DNA from: Bacteroidota bacterium
GTDB lineage: Bacteria > Bacteroidota > Bacteroidia > B-17B0 > Aurantibacillaceae
Direction: 5' to 3'
NCBI GenBank assembly: GCA_018267655.1
Contig: JAFDYB010000093.1
Coordinates: forward strand, 33,422 to 97,421
Length of the DNA stretch: 64,000 nucleotides
Shown here: positions 9,497-19,469 of the stretch, piece by piece
Position numbering within the stretch: position 1 is the stretch's first letter
Layout: the number at the start of each line of letters is the position of its first letter
Notes under the pieces: generated by a model
What the model was told of the DNA's origin: nothing
What the model saw: only the letters and a program-made list of their open reading frames with translations
Database searches by the model: none
Made by a program: the position numbers and the translations under genes

Positions 9497-9523
9497 TAAA
9501 TAATATAGCCTTAAGGCTTTATT

Positions 9524-9919
9524 ATGTTAAAACAATTAGTTTGCAATAAGTCAAAATTGTTTGCGTTTTTTTGGGCGCTCATTATCTTTTTGTTATGCTC
9601 TTTACCGAGCAAATACATACCTGAAAGCAATTTATTAGACTTATTAAGTTTTGATAAGTTAGTACACGCGTCGTTGTTTTTTGTTTTAACATCGTTAATG
9701 CTTTTGTCGTATAAAAGCAAAAAAAAGCAACTGCTTGCGAGTATTTTTTTGGTAAATGTAGCAATTATGTATGGCGCTATTCTTGAACTATTGCAAGCAA
9801 AATTTTTTAGCAGTAGAAGCGGTGATTGGCTTGACTTTATTGCAAATAGCATAGGAAGTTTTATGGCATTAGTTTTTATTAACCGTATAAAATTGTATTT
9901 AAATTGCAAAGTACATTAG
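9524..9919 (+). CDS. VanZ family membrane protein
   Basis: 131 residues with four hydrophobic segments; DKLVHASLFFVL is the typical VanZ-family core, and the YGAILELLQ and RSGDWLDFIANSIG segments are its usual third and fourth motifs. VanZ-like proteins are small inner-membrane proteins of uncertain function. The stop overlaps the presumed TTG start of the next gene by 16 bp, so the two may be coupled. Confidence 0.8.
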   Translation: MLKQLVCNKSKLFAFFWALIIFLLCSLPSKYIPESNLLDLLSFDKLVHASLFFVLTSLMLLSYKSKKKQLLASIFLVNVAIMYGAILELLQAKFFSSRSGDWLDFIANSIGSFMALVFINRIKLYLNCKVH

Positions 9920-10803
9920 CTAAAAAATATTTAAGCTGGGTTCTACTAATAACACTATCAATAATATGGGGCAGCTCATTTATTTTAATGAAACAAGGCC
10001 TTAAAGCCTTTGATAGCGAAGAGGTAGCTGCATTACGAATAGCCATTGCATTTATAGTTCTTTTTCCATTTATATTTTTTCATTTAAAAATTAATTTCAG
10101 AAAGTATTTATTAGGCTTATTGCTGATGGGCATTTTAGGCAGCTTTATTCCTGCTTTTTTATTTACAAAATCAGAAACAAAAATTAGCAGCAGTTTAGCG
10201 GGTATGCTAAATGCTCTTACGCCAATATTTACAATATTAATTGGAAGAATTTGGTTAAAACAAAAAATATCTTTTTCAAAATCAACGGCAATTTTTGTTG
10301 GCTTTGTAGCATCTGGCTGCTTAATGGCATTTGATCAAGATAATGCATTAAGCAAAAATATGATTTATGGAGTACTTGTAATCATAGCAACTTTTTTTTA
10401 TGGCATTAGCTTAAATAGCATTAAAAAATATTTAAATGATTTAAACTCTGTTGCCTCTACAGCATGGGCATTTACAATAATGGGACCATTTGCCATAGCA
10501 TATTTATTTTCGTTTACTGATTTTACAATACATTTAAAAACAAATCCGGGTGCAGGCTTGTCTTTATTTTATATTTCGATATTAGCAATAGTAGGTACAG
10601 CTATTTCATTAGCATTGTACAATTACTTAATACAAATTTCAGACACGATTTTTGCCAGTAGCTGTACATATTTAATACCCGTTGTAGCAATGGCATGGGG
10701 TATGCTAGATGGCGAAAACGTGAGTTCAGCTCAAATAGTATCCGTGATTGTTATTATAATTAGCGTTTATTTCATAAATAAATCAGAAAACTTGGCAGAT
10801 TAA
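9904..10803 (+). CDS. EamA/DMT-family transporter
   Basis: 299 residues with about ten hydrophobic segments arranged as two EamA repeats; the first has the typical WGSSFILMKQG segment near residue 22. Members export amino acids or other small metabolites. The start is taken at TTG 9904 inside the vanZ-like gene because the first in-frame ATG (9988) would delete the first membrane helix. TTG is therefore the best supported start, but this is not proven. The specific substrate cannot be read. Confidence 0.85.
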   Translation: MQSTLAKKYLSWVLLITLSIIWGSSFILMKQGLKAFDSEEVAALRIAIAFIVLFPFIFFHLKINFRKYLLGLLLMGILGSFIPAFLFTKSETKISSSLAGMLNALTPIFTILIGRIWLKQKISFSKSTAIFVGFVASGCLMAFDQDNALSKNMIYGVLVIIATFFYGISLNSIKKYLNDLNSVASTAWAFTIMGPFAIAYLFSFTDFTIHLKTNPGAGLSLFYISILAIVGTAISLALYNYLIQISDTIFASSCTYLIPVVAMAWGMLDGENVSSAQIVSVIVIIISVYFINKSENLAD

Positions 10804-10822
10804 ATAATTGTTAGTATATTTG
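10792..10822 (+). promoter_or_regulatory. rplU-rpmA promoter
   Basis: TTG at 10792-10794, a 20-bp spacer, then TATATTTG at 10815-10822: an essentially consensus Bacteroidota housekeeping promoter. A CGTCCC discriminator follows, as at the rpsL promoter in this window. The TTG lies inside the end of the transporter gene. Confidence 0.75.
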
Positions 10823-10850
10823 CGTCCCTTTTTAAACAAAATATATAAAT

Positions 10851-11327
10851 ATGTACGCAATTGTAGAAATAGCCGGGCAACAATTTAAAGTGGAACGTGG
10901 CAACAAAGTTTACGTTCACCGCCTACAGGCTAAAGAAGGCGATAAACTTGAGTTTGACAAAGTATTACTAGTTGATAACGGAGGAAAAGTTCAAGTGGGC
11001 ACGCCAACATTAGATGGCGCTAGAGTAGCAGCCACAGTAATAGGTAATGCTAAAGGCGATAAAGTATTGGTTTTCAAGAAAAAACGCCGTAAAACCTATC
11101 AAAAAATGAATGGTCACCGCCAATTATTTACTCAAATTTTAATTCAAGGCATATTAGCCAAAGGAGAAACGCTTAAAGATGAACTTAAAGTAGAAAAAAA
11201 GCAAAAACCCTTAGCTAAAAAAGCTGAAGTTAAAGAAGTAAAGGCAGTTGAAAAAGCGCTTGCTGTAAAAAAGGCTCCTGCAAAAAAAGCAGCAGCAAAA
11301 AAAACAACTAAAAAGAAAGAAGATTAA
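10851..11327 (+). CDS. rplU: 50S ribosomal protein L21 (bL21) with long C-terminal tail
   Basis: The first ~105 residues are ordinary L21 ([20 protein letters not shown] start; [20 protein letters not shown] rRNA-binding stretch). The remaining ~50 residues form a Lys/Ala/Val-rich tail like histone H1, not part of the usual ~103-residue protein. L21 binds 23S rRNA in the large subunit. It is followed 28 bp later by rpmA, the usual partner, and both end at a strong terminator. Low-complexity basic tails on ribosomal proteins are seen in other Bacteroidota; their role is unclear. Confidence 0.95.
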   Translation: MYAIVEIAGQQFKVERGNKVYVHRLQAKEGDKLEFDKVLLVDNGGKVQVGTPTLDGARVAATVIGNAKGDKVLVFKKKRRKTYQKMNGHRQLFTQILIQGILAKGETLKDELKVEKKQKPLAKKAEVKEVKAVEKALAVKKAPAKKAAAKKTTKKKED

Positions 11328-11355
11328 TTTTTATTCAATTTAAAACTTATAAAAA

Positions 11356-11610
11356 ATGGCACACAAAAAAGGTGAAGGTTCATCGTCAAACGGTCGCGAG
11401 TCGCATAGTAAGCGATTAGGTATTAAAATATTTGGAGGTCAACCATGTATTGCCGGTAACGTTATTGTACGTCAACGCGGCACAGTTCACCATGCCGGCG
11501 AAAATGTGGGCATGGGCAAAGATCACACGCTTTTTGCATTAACCGAAGGAGTTGTTACTTTTAAAAAGAAAAGTAATAACAGGAGCTACGTTTCGGTAGT
11601 AAAAGCATAA
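11356..11610 (+). CDS. rpmA: 50S ribosomal protein L27 (bL27)
   Basis: 84 residues beginning [20 protein letters not shown], with the typical [16 protein letters not shown] and [18 protein letters not shown] segments. The N-terminus starts directly at MAHKKG, with no cleavable Firmicutes-type pre-sequence. L27 reaches toward the peptidyl transferase centre of the large subunit. Second gene of the rplU operon. Confidence 0.97.
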   Translation: MAHKKGEGSSSNGRESHSKRLGIKIFGGQPCIAGNVIVRQRGTVHHAGENVGMGKDHTLFALTEGVVTFKKKSNNRSYVSVVKA

Positions 11611-11629
11611 TTTTTTTAAAATCTTATTA

Positions 11630-11660
11630 AAAGCCTATCGTTTGTTCGGTGGGCTTTTTT
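11630..11660 (+). terminator. Rho-independent terminator after rplU-rpmA
   Basis: A 10-bp stem (11630-11639 with 11648-11657, two G-U pairs) with an 8-nt loop; the right arm runs into a T tract. It ends 13 bp before serS. Confidence 0.8.
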
Positions 11661-11673
11661 AATTTTATACCGT

Positions 11674-12948
11674 ATGTTACAAATAAATTATATTCGCGAA
11701 AACAAACAAGATGTACTTGATCGCTTGGCAATTAAAAACTTTAAAGATGCCAATGATTTTATTAATTCAATTATCGAAAAGGATTCTCAACGCAGAACAA
11801 TTCAAAAAAACAGCGATGATGTAAAAGCAGAAGCAAACCTACTTGCAAAGCAAATTGGTGAGTTAATGAAAAGTGGCAAAAGAGAAGATGCCGAAGTTAT
11901 TAAAGCAAAAACAGTTGAACTAAAAAATAAAGAAAGAAAACTTGATGAGGAGTTAGCAGAAACAGAAAAACAAATTCATGCACTATTAGTTCAAATACCC
12001 AACACACCAAGTAAAAAAGTTCCATTGGGGAAAACTGCAGAAGATAATGAAGTTGTTTTTGAGCATGGAGGTAAGCCGCAACTCAATGTTGGCGCACTCC
12101 CACATTGGGAACTTGCCGCCAAGTACACCCTTATTGATTTTGAATTAGGAGTTAAAATAGCAGGAGCGGGGTTTCCTGTCTATAAAGGTAAAGGCGCTAA
12201 ATTGCAGCGCGCATTAATCAATTATTTTTTAGATAAAGCAAACAACGAAGGTTATCATGAAGTGCAGCCGCCTATTGTTGTAAATGAAGATAGTGGGTAC
12301 GGAACAGGCCAATTACCGGATAAAGAAGGACAAATGTATCATGTTGGTATTGATAACCTATACTTGATACCAACTGCCGAAGTGCCGGTAACAAATATAT
12401 ACAGAGATGTTATTATAAGAGAAAACGACTTACCAATTAAAAACTGTGCCTACACACCTTGTTTTAGAAGAGAAGCCGGAAGTTATGGGAAAGATGTGCG
12501 TGGTTTAAACCGCTTACACCAATTTGATAAAGTTGAAATTGTTCAAATAGCACACCCTGAAAAAAGTTATGAAATTTTAGAGCAAATGCGCGAATATGTT
12601 GCCGGAATACTTAAAGAATTAGAACTACCCTTTAGAACTTTAAAATTATGTGGGGGTGATATGAGTTTTGCAAGTGCGTTAACGTATGACATGGAGGTTT
12701 GGAGTGCCGCGCAACAAAGGTGGTTAGAGGTTAGCAGCGTTAGTAATTTTGAAACTTTTCAAACAAATCGCTTAAAATGCAGGTTTAAAGATGCAAACGG
12801 TAAAACACAGTTAGCGCATAGCTTAAATGGCAGTGCCTTGGCATTGCCTCGAATTGTAGCAGCTTTGCTTGAAAACAATCAAACAGAAAATGGTATAAAA
12901 ATTCCAAAAATATTAGTGCCTTATTGTGGTTTTAATATAATTGATTAA
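11674..12948 (+). CDS. serS: Seryl-tRNA synthetase
   Basis: 424 residues, normal length. The first ~110 form the tRNA-binding coiled-coil arm (KNSDDVKAEANLLAKQIGEL). The class II catalytic core follows, with motif 2 CFRREAGSYGKDVRGLNR and motif 3 near the C-terminus (LNGSALALPRIVAALLEN). It charges tRNA-Ser with serine in the cytoplasm. Its stop overlaps the start of the next gene (TAATG), suggesting translational coupling to the lipoprotein and ybeY genes. Confidence 0.97.
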   Translation: MLQINYIRENKQDVLDRLAIKNFKDANDFINSIIEKDSQRRTIQKNSDDVKAEANLLAKQIGELMKSGKREDAEVIKAKTVELKNKERKLDEELAETEKQIHALLVQIPNTPSKKVPLGKTAEDNEVVFEHGGKPQLNVGALPHWELAAKYTLIDFELGVKIAGAGFPVYKGKGAKLQRALINYFLDKANNEGYHEVQPPIVVNEDSGYGTGQLPDKEGQMYHVGIDNLYLIPTAEVPVTNIYRDVIIRENDLPIKNCAYTPCFRREAGSYGKDVRGLNRLHQFDKVEIVQIAHPEKSYEILEQMREYVAGILKELELPFRTLKLCGGDMSFASALTYDMEVWSAAQQRWLEVSSVSNFETFQTNRLKCRFKDANGKTQLAHSLNGSALALPRIVAALLENNQTENGIKIPKILVPYCGFNIID

Positions 12949-13529
12949 TGTTAAGTAAGTTCATAAGTTTATGTATAATGTTTGTTACGCTTACTGCTTG
13001 TAATACCGAGCATAAAATTAAAGAAGCGCAAATTAAACGTATAGATAGCTTATTTGCTGTGTTAAACTTAAAACAAAATGAATTAAGCCTAACAGACAGT
13101 ACAACACTTAATAAAGCCATTACAAAATACGATAATTATATTGCTTTTTTAACAGAAAAATTAAACGACACAATTTCTAAAAATGAAGCAGATAACTTGC
13201 AAACCTTTAAAAATAGTGGTTTAAACCTTGAAAAAATTAAATCTAATTTTAAAGTTTTAAATAAACGTTTACTTTTTGTAAAAAATAGACTTTCAGAACT
13301 GAAGCAAATTTGTACGCAAGAAAATTTACCCTCAAAAATAATAGCCAATATATTAAATGAAGAACTTAATCAAATCTCGTATTTAAGCGCACAAATTACA
13401 AATTACCAAAAACAAAGCGCTGTTAATATAGGCGCAATAACTTCATCACTGCCTGGTATAGAAGAATTAATACGACAAAAAAACAATGGTCTTTTACCAA
13501 TAATAATAAGTAACACTGTAAGTTTATAA
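12948..13529 (+). CDS. Small predicted lipoprotein, coiled-coil, unknown function
   Basis: 193 residues. A short leader ends in LTAC (Cys18), a good lipobox, so the protein is probably lipidated and exported. The mature part is helical and charged with heptad-like spacing. It overlaps serS by one base, and its stop overlaps the ybeY start by one base (TAATG), so all three are likely co-translated. I do not recognise a domain. Confidence 0.65.
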   Translation: MLSKFISLCIMFVTLTACNTEHKIKEAQIKRIDSLFAVLNLKQNELSLTDSTTLNKAITKYDNYIAFLTEKLNDTISKNEADNLQTFKNSGLNLEKIKSNFKVLNKRLLFVKNRLSELKQICTQENLPSKIIANILNEELNQISYLSAQITNYQKQSAVNIGAITSSLPGIEELIRQKNNGLLPIIISNTVSL

Positions 13530-13963
13530 TGATAAAATTCATTAACCAATACCCTGATTTTAAAATTAAAAATCAAAAAGAAATTAAAAATTGGATAACA
13601 CAAATAATTAAACTTCATAAACGAGAGCTAGGGCAAATTTGTTATGTAATAATGAGCGATACTGATTTGCTTGAATACAATAAAAAGCATTTAAACCATA
13701 ATTATTTTACAGACATAATTACATTTAATTATTGCGAAGGCAAAAAAATAAATAGCGACATTTTAATAAGCATTGACCGTATTGCAGAAAATGCGTTTAA
13801 ATTTAACGTACCATTTAACGAAGAGTTATTAAGGGTTTTAATTCACGGAATATTGCATTTATGCGGTTTTAATGATAAAACAAAAAACACGTCGGCAATA
13901 ATGCGCATTAAGGAAAACGAAGCATTAAAAAAGTTCAAATCTAGCTTTGGGCGCAAAGTTTAA
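13529..13963 (+). CDS. ybeY: Endoribonuclease YbeY
   Basis: 144 residues of the UPF0054/YbeY family, with the motif HGILHLCGFND at about 111-121. YbeY takes part in 16S rRNA 3' maturation and ribosome quality control. In E. coli a third zinc histidine follows the motif (GxDH); here that place has Lys (DKTK), which as I recall is usual in this phylum. The gene overlaps the convergent tsaD by 39 bp at the 3' ends. Confidence 0.85.
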   Translation: MIKFINQYPDFKIKNQKEIKNWITQIIKLHKRELGQICYVIMSDTDLLEYNKKHLNHNYFTDIITFNYCEGKKINSDILISIDRIAENAFKFNVPFNEELLRVLIHGILHLCGFNDKTKNTSAIMRIKENEALKKFKSSFGRKV

Positions 13964-14968
13964 GTTGGCATAATTTTGAGTTAAGGCATCAAAGTAAGCG
14001 CAAATTCCAATCATGGCAGCATTATCTGTGCAGTACTCAAATTTTGGTAAATATACCTCTACATTATTTTTTTTACCAAAATCACTTAATAAAATTCTTA
14101 GCCTACTATTAGCACTAACGCCGCCGGCAATTGCAACGTGCTTTATGTTTTGTGTTTTAACAACTTGCTCTATTTTTAATAATAATTGTTCAAGTAAATT
14201 TTCTTGAAAAGAAGCGCATAAGTCGTTTAAATTATTAGTTATAAAATTACAATCAATAGCTTGTTGCTTTTGAATAAAATATAATAACGAAGTTTTTATG
14301 CCGCTAAAACTAAAATCTAAGTTATTTAAGTTGCTTATTGAAAATTTATATTTTTTGGTATTTCCATTTTTTGCTAACCTATCAATTTCAGGACCGCCGG
14401 GATAAGGAAGTCCTAAAATTTTAGCCCCTTTGTCAAAAGCTTCGCCAACAGCATCGTCAATAGTTTGCCCGAGTAATTCAAAGTTGTAGGGCGAATTTAC
14501 TTTAATTATTTGTGTGTGCCCGCCGCTAACGGTTAAGCATAAAAATGGAAAAGGAGGTGTTTTTTGAGCATCACTTTCAATTAAATGAGCCATTACATGG
14601 GCTCGCATGTGATTTATGGTAACAATGGGTATGTTTAAAGCAATGCTTAACGATTTAGCAAAACTGCAGCCTACTAATAAACTTCCCATGAGTCCGGGGC
14701 CTTGAGTTACAGCTAACAAATTAATGTTGCATAAAGGTACCTGAGCTAATTGTAGCGCTTCGTTCACTACTTTAGTAATGTTTTTTTCGTGGTCGCGACT
14801 GGCTAATTCAGGCACAACACCTCCGTACTTGTTGTGAATTAATTGGGTAGCAGCAACGTTACTTAAAACTTTTTTGTTTTCCAATATTGCACAGGAAGTG
14901 TCATCGCAACTACTTTCAATTGCTAAGATATAAAGGTTAGAACTTTTATGTTTTTTTATTGTTTTCAA
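13925..14968 (-). CDS. tsaD: tRNA N6-threonylcarbamoyladenosine transferase TsaD
   Basis: 347 residues of the Kae1/TsaD family. Visible are AIESSCDDTSCA near residue 16, the metal ligands His120 and His124 (HMRAH), and the glycine-rich SGGHTQI segment near 148. With TsaB/TsaE it transfers the threonylcarbamoyl group to A37 of ANN-decoding tRNAs. Its last 39 bases run antisense to the end of ybeY. The promoter side faces tamB, which starts 33 bp away on the other strand. Confidence 0.96.
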   Translation of the reverse strand: MKTIKKHKSSNLYILAIESSCDDTSCAILENKKVLSNVAATQLIHNKYGGVVPELASRDHEKNITKVVNEALQLAQVPLCNINLLAVTQGPGLMGSLLVGCSFAKSLSIALNIPIVTINHMRAHVMAHLIESDAQKTPPFPFLCLTVSGGHTQIIKVNSPYNFELLGQTIDDAVGEAFDKGAKILGLPYPGGPEIDRLAKNGNTKKYKFSISNLNNLDFSFSGIKTSLLYFIQKQQAIDCNFITNNLNDLCASFQENLLEQLLLKIEQVVKTQNIKHVAIAGGVSANSRLRILLSDFGKKNNVEVYLPKFEYCTDNAAMIGICAYFDALTQNYANLNFAPKARFELF

Positions 14969-14990
14969 AGAATTTTTTCAGTTATATTTA
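14959..14990 (+). promoter_or_regulatory. Candidate tamB promoter
   Basis: TTG (14959-14961), a 21-bp spacer and TATATTTA (14983-14990), one base from TAnnTTTG, ten bases before the ATG of the large envelope gene. The TTG overlaps the 5' end of tsaD on the other strand. Confidence 0.45.
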
Positions 14991-15000
14991 GGCTTAGCCT

Positions 15001-18000
15001 ATGTGGCACAAAGTTAAGAAAATACTTTATCGCTTTGCAGCATATACGTTTTTGCTGTTAACATTGTTATTAATTATAATTTTTCTTGTAATTAACTCAT
15101 ACCCATTTCAAACTTGGCTTGGTCAAAAGGCTTCAGCATATATGAGTAAAGAGTGGGGGGTTAAGGTTAATATTAAAAAAATTGAGATTGATTTAATAGA
15201 AAAGATAAATCTTAAAAGCATTATACTTTATGATAAACATGGCGACACCTTATTTTGTGGAAGCATAAACATAGATGTAAAAAATTATGATATAAAAAAC
15301 AAAAAATTAAATTTGCGAAGTATTGCTTTAGCAGATGCAACATCAAAATTAGTTCAATATAAAAACGAAAAAGATTTAAACTTACAGTTTTTAATAGACT
15401 ATTTTGACGATGGAACGGTTTCGAGGAAGGGAAGCTCAAAAGATAATTGGCTTGTTGATTTTGGAAATGTTAAGTTAAACAACGTTAGTTTTTCTTACAT
15501 TGATAAAAATTCAGATTCAACAATTACAACTGCGCTTAACTATAGCAATTTGGTGTTTAAAAAAATTAACGCATCAATTTCTGCTATAAACTTAAAACCG
15601 GAGGCCATTGAAGCAAACATAAAACATTTGAGCGCAACCGAGCAATGTGGCTTAATTTTGAATAATTTTTCTTCTAAAGTAAGGATAAATGATAATGAAC
15701 TTATTTTAAGTAAGCTTAATATAAAAATGCCTAACTCAATTGTAAACGGCAGGGTAGAGTTTCATTATAACGAATGGAGTGATTACGTTGATTTTATGGA
15801 TAATATTTTAATTAAGGCTAATTTAAGAGAAGGCACTTCAGTTAGCTTTTCAGATATTGCTCGTTTTGCAATTGATTTAAATGGATTAAATAAAGAAGTG
15901 AAAATATCGGGCTTGGTTGATGGCTTTGTAAGCGATTTAAAACTTGAAAACTTAAAACTTCAGTTTGCAGAACATACAAAGTTCGTTGGAAACTTTAACA
16001 TTACAGGTTTGCCAAACATTGAAACAAGTTACATTAAATTTAATTGTAAAAATTTATCTACTTCTTATTACGATTTAATAAAAATCCCTACATATCCCTT
16101 TAATGAAAATAAGTTTTTGCCCATTCCATTGATAGTAAAAAATTGGGGTGTTATAAATTATAGAGGCTTTTTTGACGGCTTTTTAAAAGATTTTATAGCC
16201 ACGGGTGAACTTAACAGTTTGGCAGGAAAAATTGACACTGATATAAAATTAAAATTAGGAAAAAAACCAAACGAAGTTTATTACGAAGGTAAGCTTGTTA
16301 CAACAAATTTAAATTTAGAGTTAATTACGGGGTTCCAAAAGCTAAATAATTTAAACATGAACGTTAGTGTAAAAGGAAAAAATATTACGCCTGAAGATAT
16401 AGACGCAGATTTAAAGGGAACGATAAATACAATTTCGTACAATGGATACACCTATAAAAACATTTTATTAAACGGATTATTTAAAGATAAACTATTTAAT
16501 GGTTTGCTAACAAGCAACGATCCAAATGCAAACTTTGATTTTAACGGAAGCATTAATTTTAAAAACAAATTGCCTGAAATGGATTTTATTTCAACGATTA
16601 ATAATTTAAATTTAACAGAATTAAACCTTATTCAAGGAACAAAAGCTGATAGTGGAATTGTATCGTCGCAGGTGCTAATAAATTTAAAAGGCGATAATTT
16701 AAATAACTTAACAGGGCATATTAATTTTGATGATACAAAATATAAAACGAAATATAAAATCTATAAATTATCTTCATTTGATATTGCGCTTGAACAGGAA
16801 AATATAGATAAAAGCATAAAATTAACATCATCGTATTTAAATGCAAAAGTGCTCGGAACCTTTAATCTCACAACAATAGCAAGCTCTGCCAACTCATTCT
16901 TAAATAATTATTATCCAACATTTTTTCCAAAGCCACATTCAAACAAAAAATATAACGATAGTCTTTCATTTAGTATAAATATTAAAAACTTTAAAACTTT
17001 AAGTGAGTTATTTATACCTCAATTAAAGTTAAGTAATGACACAAAAGTGGCAGGGAGTATAAATATTGAAAAAAATAACTTTAACCTTAATCTGTATAGC
17101 GGAACAATTAACTACAATGGTATTAAAATAAACGATGTTGATTTTACAATAAAAGATAATGACAAAGTGTTAGAGGCAACAGCAAAGGGCAAATCAATTC
17201 AACTAACAGATAGTTTGGGAATTGAAAATTTTAACTTATGCGCATCGTCAAGAGATAAAAACACCAAATACAACTTTGAGTATGGAAATATAGAAAACTC
17301 AAAAAATAAAGGGCAATTACACGGGCAGTTACTATTTAATAATTCATCTATTTATATTTATCACGACGCACTTGATATTACAATTAGTGACAGCACGTGG
17401 CGATTAACAACTACAAACCCTACTGTTATTGATACCTCCGGTGAGTTATACATTAATCCATTAGTTTTCCAAAATTTTAAACAAAGTATTGCAATTGCCG
17501 GAATTTTATCAAACAAACCCGGAGATAAATTAGCTCTAACTTTTTCTGACTTGCAACTCAATCAATTTAATCCACTTTTAAGTGCTTCTAAGCTTAATTT
17601 AAAAGGCATTTTAAATGGTAGCGCCAATTTTTATAGAACCGACAATAGTTTAGCTTTACAAAGTGATATTCAAATTAATGATTTTAGCTTAAATAACAAT
17701 AAATTGGGCAAGGTCGAAATAAAAAATAATTATGATTCAAAAGCTAAAACTATTTCAATAGATGGGTACACAAGCCTTAATTCAGAAGACACATTAAATA
17801 TTAAAAAAAATATTTCATTCAATGGTAATTATTATTTAGATGGCAGAGATGAAAGCATAGATATTAATTTTGAAGCAAAACCGGCAAATCTTAAAATAAT
17901 TAACCCTTACATTGAAGGTATATTGACTTTTAACAAAGGCTTAGTTGTTGGAAAGGGAAATGTGCATGGTAACACTTCAAATATTAAAATTGATGGAAAA

Positions 18001-19467
18001 CTTCGGTTAGTTGAAAGCGAGGTAAAAGTAGATTTTACAAATGTTGCATACAATGCTGTTGGCGACATTGAAGTTATGCCCGATCAAATTCGATTTTCTG
18101 ATTTTAAATTAAATGAAGTAGGCGTACACTCAACGCCTCAAGGAACTTTAAATGGAAACTTTTTTCATTCAAATTTTTCGAAAATGCAAATTGACTTTGA
18201 CGTGAATTATAAAAACATGATGGTGTTAAACACTACAATAAAAGAAAATAAAACCTATTACGGAAAAATGTATGGTTCAGGCAATCTTAATATTTACGGA
18301 TTTTTAAATAATTTACACATGCTGATAAATTATGAAACGGGAAAAAATAGCAAGTTTATTATGCCATTAGATGGGCCCAGTGAAATTAGTGAAAATGATT
18401 TTGTGAAATTTGTAAAACGCGATACAATTAAAAAAGAGCTAAACGATCGTATTTCAGGTTTTGATTTAGATATGAACATTAGGGCAAACCCAGATGCCCA
18501 AATGAAAATTATTTTAGATAATAGAACAGGCGATGGACTTAACGTAGCCGGTATTGGCGACATCGAACTAAAAATAAATACACTTGGTAAATTTGAAATG
18601 TTTGGTGATTATATTATAACAAATGGAAATTATTTATTTACGCTTGAAAATGTAATAAACAAAAAGTTTGACATTGTTGAAGGTAGTAATATTAGTTGGA
18701 GTGGCGATCCATTAAATGCTGAAATATCGGTAACTACAAGCTATAAACAGCGCGCCTCAATAGCGCCACTACTAAACGATACGCTTGATAAAAGTCGTTA
18801 TATGGTTGATTGTCATTTAAAAATTAAAGACAAACTATTTACACCTAATGTAAATTTTGAATTAGAGTTTCCTACTATTGACCCAACCAGCAGATCTCGT
18901 ATCAATAATATATTAACCGATGAAAACGAATTAAACAGACAAGTGTTTTCGTTTTTACTTTTTAGAAGTTTTGTGCCTCCTGCAATATACAGTGCTAATT
19001 CAGGCGGTGTTAGGGCTGGTAGCGCAGCTATATCAACCGGAAGTGAAATGTTAACAAATAAGTTAAATCAATTTTTAAATAGCTATGTTGGAAACTTAAC
19101 CGGAATTTCAGATTTACAACTTGGTTTAAATTATAGAGCAAGCACGCAAAATACAGGGCAAGGTGTTGATTTATCAATGAGTAAACAATTTATGAATAAT
19201 AAATTATCGGTAGATGGTAATTTTGGCGTAAATAATAATAGCACAAATTCTCAAAATAGCAGTAATATAATTGGAGATATAAACGTGGAATATAAATTAA
19301 GTAAAGATGGCCGTTATAAGCTAAAAGGCTATAATAAAACAAATGACAACACTCAAATAAGCGTTGTGGGAGGACCATATACACAGGGAATGGGATTTTT
19401 TTATAGAGAAGAGTTTGAAACTTGGGCACAATTTGTTAGGCGTATTACTAAAAAGAAACAGAAGTAA
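15001..19467 (+). CDS. TamB-like translocation/assembly module protein
   Basis: 1488 residues. One N-terminal membrane anchor (about 12-32) is followed by a very long run of amphipathic beta segments of the AsmA/TamB type (repeated N-L-x-L-x-I patterns). The C-terminal ~350 residues look like the TamB/DUF490 domain: IRANPDAQMKIILDNRTGDGL, then GDYIITNGNYLFTLENVINKKF. TamB-like proteins bridge inner and outer membranes and act in lipid transport or outer-membrane assembly. Size and layout fit the Bacteroidota form. The gene is alone, divergent from tsaD. Confidence 0.88.
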   Translation: MWHKVKKILYRFAAYTFLLLTLLLIIIFLVINSYPFQTWLGQKASAYMSKEWGVKVNIKKIEIDLIEKINLKSIILYDKHGDTLFCGSINIDVKNYDIKNKKLNLRSIALADATSKLVQYKNEKDLNLQFLIDYFDDGTVSRKGSSKDNWLVDFGNVKLNNVSFSYIDKNSDSTITTALNYSNLVFKKINASISAINLKPEAIEANIKHLSATEQCGLILNNFSSKVRINDNELILSKLNIKMPNSIVNGRVEFHYNEWSDYVDFMDNILIKANLREGTSVSFSDIARFAIDLNGLNKEVKISGLVDGFVSDLKLENLKLQFAEHTKFVGNFNITGLPNIETSYIKFNCKNLSTSYYDLIKIPTYPFNENKFLPIPLIVKNWGVINYRGFFDGFLKDFIATGELNSLAGKIDTDIKLKLGKKPNEVYYEGKLVTTNLNLELITGFQKLNNLNMNVSVKGKNITPEDIDADLKGTINTISYNGYTYKNILLNGLFKDKLFNGLLTSNDPNANFDFNGSINFKNKLPEMDFISTINNLNLTELNLIQGTKADSGIVSSQVLINLKGDNLNNLTGHINFDDTKYKTKYKIYKLSSFDIALEQENIDKSIKLTSSYLNAKVLGTFNLTTIASSANSFLNNYYPTFFPKPHSNKKYNDSLSFSINIKNFKTLSELFIPQLKLSNDTKVAGSINIEKNNFNLNLYSGTINYNGIKINDVDFTIKDNDKVLEATAKGKSIQLTDSLGIENFNLCASSRDKNTKYNFEYGNIENSKNKGQLHGQLLFNNSSIYIYHDALDITISDSTWRLTTTNPTVIDTSGELYINPLVFQNFKQSIAIAGILSNKPGDKLALTFSDLQLNQFNPLLSASKLNLKGILNGSANFYRTDNSLALQSDIQINDFSLNNNKLGKVEIKNNYDSKAKTISIDGYTSLNSEDTLNIKKNISFNGNYYLDGRDESIDINFEAKPANLKIINPYIEGILTFNKGLVVGKGNVHGNTSNIKIDGKLRLVESEVKVDFTNVAYNAVGDIEVMPDQIRFSDFKLNEVGVHSTPQGTLNGNFFHSNFSKMQIDFDVNYKNMMVLNTTIKENKTYYGKMYGSGNLNIYGFLNNLHMLINYETGKNSKFIMPLDGPSEISENDFVKFVKRDTIKKELNDRISGFDLDMNIRANPDAQMKIILDNRTGDGLNVAGIGDIELKINTLGKFEMFGDYIITNGNYLFTLENVINKKFDIVEGSNISWSGDPLNAEISVTTSYKQRASIAPLLNDTLDKSRYMVDCHLKIKDKLFTPNVNFELEFPTIDPTSRSRINNILTDENELNRQVFSFLLFRSFVPPAIYSANSGGVRAGSAAISTGSEMLTNKLNQFLNSYVGNLTGISDLQLGLNYRASTQNTGQGVDLSMSKQFMNNKLSVDGNFGVNNNSTNSQNSSNIIGDINVEYKLSKDGRYKLKGYNKTNDNTQISVVGGPYTQGMGFFYREEFETWAQFVRRITKKKQK

Positions 19468-19469
19468 AC

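Noticed and set aside
18330..18563. Antisense ORF within tamB (and similar ones in other large genes)
   Set aside because: Shadow frames of long AT-rich genes without starts, promoters or recognisable products.
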